Positions 62,748 to 64,000 of a stretch of DNA of 64,000 nucleotides are shown here, piece by piece; the stretch's first letter is position 1; every line of letters begins with the position of its first letter. Origin of the DNA: Pseudogemmobacter lacusdianii (lineage in GTDB: Bacteria > Pseudomonadota > Alphaproteobacteria > Rhodobacterales > Rhodobacteraceae); contig NZ_JAVDBT010000010.1 in NCBI RefSeq assembly GCF_030848395.1, positions 1-64,000 on the forward strand. The letters run 5' to 3'. The notes beneath the pieces are model-generated. The model saw only the letters and a list, made by a program, of their open reading frames with translations. It was not told the DNA's origin and did not search any database. The position numbers and the translations under genes are program-made.

Positions 62748-63668
62748 ATGGCGCGTATGAGTTCCTCTGCCGCCTCCTCGCTTGTCACCCCTACCTTGAA
62801 ACCGCTTTTGGGCATTGGCCTGATGACGGCGGCGATGATGGTCCTGCCGGGGATTGATGTGCTGGCCAAATTCCTTGGCGCGGCGGGGCTGCCGATCTTG
62901 GTCGTGGTCTGGGCGCGCGCGCTTTTCGGCACGATCTTGGTGGTGCCGCTGGTCGTCCGCTCGGCGGGTCTGGCTGGCCTGCGCCCGCAAAACTTACGCT
63001 ACCACATCGCCCGGGCGTTCTTGCTCTACAGCTCCACCTGGCTTTTCTTTAGCGCGTTGAAATACCTACCGATTGCCGATGCAATGGCGATCTTCTTCAT
63101 CAACCCCCTGATTGTGACCCTGCTGGCAGCACTGGTCTTACGAGAGCGGGTCGGCCCGAAACGCTGGGCTGCGGTGGCGGTGGGTTTTATCGGCACGCTG
63201 ATCATCATCCGCCCCGGTATGGTCGAGATGAACCAAGGCACGCTTCTGGCGCTGGCGGCGGGCGTCTCGGTCGGCAGCTACTTTGTGATGACCCATGCCC
63301 GCGCCGGGCGTGACGATGCCAATGTGCTGACCTTCCACACCAGTCTGATTGGGACTTTGGCAATGACGGCAATGCTGCCAATGGCTTGGCAGATGCCCGA
63401 TGCCACGCAATGGCTGATGCTGATTGCCCTTGGCCTGATCGCCACCACCGGGCATTTGCTGATCACCTTCGCCTATAAGCAGGCCGAGGCCTCATTGCTG
63501 GCACCCCTCGCCTTTGTCGAGATCATCATGGCGGTGTTTTTCGGCTGGTGGTTCTTTGCCGAACTGCCGGATCGCTGGACGATCCTTGGCGTGGCCATCC
63601 TGATCAGCTCGGCGATCTATATCTCGCTGCGCACCCGCAAGGTGGCGAAGGCGCAAGCCCAAGGTTAA
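62748..63668 (+). CDS. DMT-family (EamA) transporter
   Basis: A 306-residue inner membrane protein with about ten helices in two EamA repeats, for example LKYLPIADAMAIFFINPLIVTLLAALVLRERVG in repeat 1 (given as separate helices) and LLAPLAFVEIIMAVFFGWWFF in repeat 2. Members usually export amino acids or metabolites; substrate not predictable. The start is the ATG at 62748 or the next Met at 62757. Its stop overlaps the stop of the convergent aminotransferase gene. Confidence 0.88.
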   Translation: MARMSSSAASSLVTPTLKPLLGIGLMTAAMMVLPGIDVLAKFLGAAGLPILVVVWARALFGTILVVPLVVRSAGLAGLRPQNLRYHIARAFLLYSSTWLFFSALKYLPIADAMAIFFINPLIVTLLAALVLRERVGPKRWAAVAVGFIGTLIIIRPGMVEMNQGTLLALAAGVSVGSYFVMTHARAGRDDANVLTFHTSLIGTLAMTAMLPMAWQMPDATQWLMLIALGLIATTGHLLITFAYKQAEASLLAPLAFVEIIMAVFFGWWFFAELPDRWTILGVAILISSAIYISLRTRKVAKAQAQG

Positions 63669-64000
63669 GCGCCTTTGGCAATGACCATTGCCGCCGCCTC
63701 AAGCGCGCCAGCGCCATGCGGGATTGCCAAGGCTTTCAACCCCGCATCCATCACCGCCAAAGCGCCGAGCGTCATATGGGCGCTGACATGGCCCATATGC
63801 GCGACCCGCAAATAGCCGTGATAGGCCGGATCATCCGGGGCGGCCATGCCAAGGCCAATGCCCAAAGTCACCCCGGCCTTATGCTCGCACCATTCCCGCA
63901 GCCTTGTGGCATGCGGCGCGCCAAACCGCGCGGCGGTGACCGAGCGGCCCCGCCATTCGGGACGGCTGACGTTCAGCCCGATCTGATCGTTCCCCCGGCC
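63665..64000 (-). CDS. class V aminotransferase (alanine/serine-glyoxylate type), C-terminal part
   Basis: The window cuts this gene; only the last 111 residues are present, in the frame ending in GALEAAAMVIAKGA. The pieces REWCEHKAGVTLGIGLGM and YLRVAHMGHVSAHMTLGAL match the C-terminal domain of PLP-dependent alanine-glyoxylate/serine-glyoxylate aminotransferases (the related purine-catabolic ureidoglycine aminotransferase has the same fold). The catalytic lysine lies outside the window. Confidence 0.82.
   Translation of the reverse strand, partial: GRGNDQIGLNVSRPEWRGRSVTAARFGAPHATRLREWCEHKAGVTLGIGLGMAAPDDPAYHGYLRVAHMGHVSAHMTLGALAVMDAGLKALAIPHGAGALEAAAMVIAKGA

Overview
The window looks like chromosomal DNA from an alphaproteobacterium of the order Rhodobacterales (Rhodobacter/Paracoccus/Roseobacter relatives). 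The evidence is the high G+C content, the radA-cvpA-purF order, an EcfG/NepR general stress response locus, many ABC and methylamine-type catabolic operons, and dispersed intergenic repeats (CATCTTG..AAATACTCC / TCTGTC..AAATATCCC followed by G/C-rich hairpins). I see no tRNA, rRNA, prophage, transposase or CRISPR array.

Layout. 1-6.6 kb: housekeeping genes (radA, cvpA, purF), two small lipoproteins, an SDR protein and a YghU-type glutathione transferase. 6.6-17 kb: one long minus-strand operon (two FAD/GcvT dimethylglycine-dehydrogenase-like proteins, an MttB-family methyltransferase, an aldehyde dehydrogenase, a beta-hydroxyacid dehydrogenase, a Cys/Met-type PLP lyase) facing a LysR regulator, which suggests aerobic catabolism of an N-methylated amine. 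18.5-24 kb: a PHP hydrolase, an SDR, a GT4 glycosyltransferase, a peptidoglycan-binding protein and small accessory proteins.

24-35 kb: a hydroxyproline module. It has a 4-hydroxyproline 2-epimerase, an AcnX-type cis-3-hydroxyproline dehydratase, a proline-racemase-family protein with a Ser/Thr active site (trans-3-hydroxyproline dehydratase type), a DadA-like dehydrogenase, a four-gene amino-acid ABC importer, a GntR regulator and a DapA-family deaminase. 35-39 kb: a general stress response locus (PRC-barrel protein, single-domain receiver, EcfG sigma factor, NepR anti-sigma factor, EF-hand protein, glycine-zipper protein), with several GGAAC-N16/17-NGTT promoters readable in the sequence.

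39-49 kb is the most interesting part. A minus-strand operon encodes guanine deaminase, a GST-like protein, a Rieske-plus-reductase fusion and an oxygenase subunit that has lost its Rieske centre. This matches the architecture of the NdmC/NdmD/NdmE N7-demethylase of caffeine-degrading Pseudomonas. It diverges from a BMP/PnrA-type (purine nucleoside-like) ABC importer. I infer uptake and N-demethylation of methylated purines such as 7-methylguanine or 7-methylxanthine. 49-64 kb: two M20 hydrolases around a FAD oxidoreductase, a DUF3422 protein, transhydrogenase pntAB, kynurenine genes kynU and kynA, a lipoprotein L,D-transpeptidase, a PuuD-type hydrolase, a DMT exporter and the 3' end of a class V aminotransferase.
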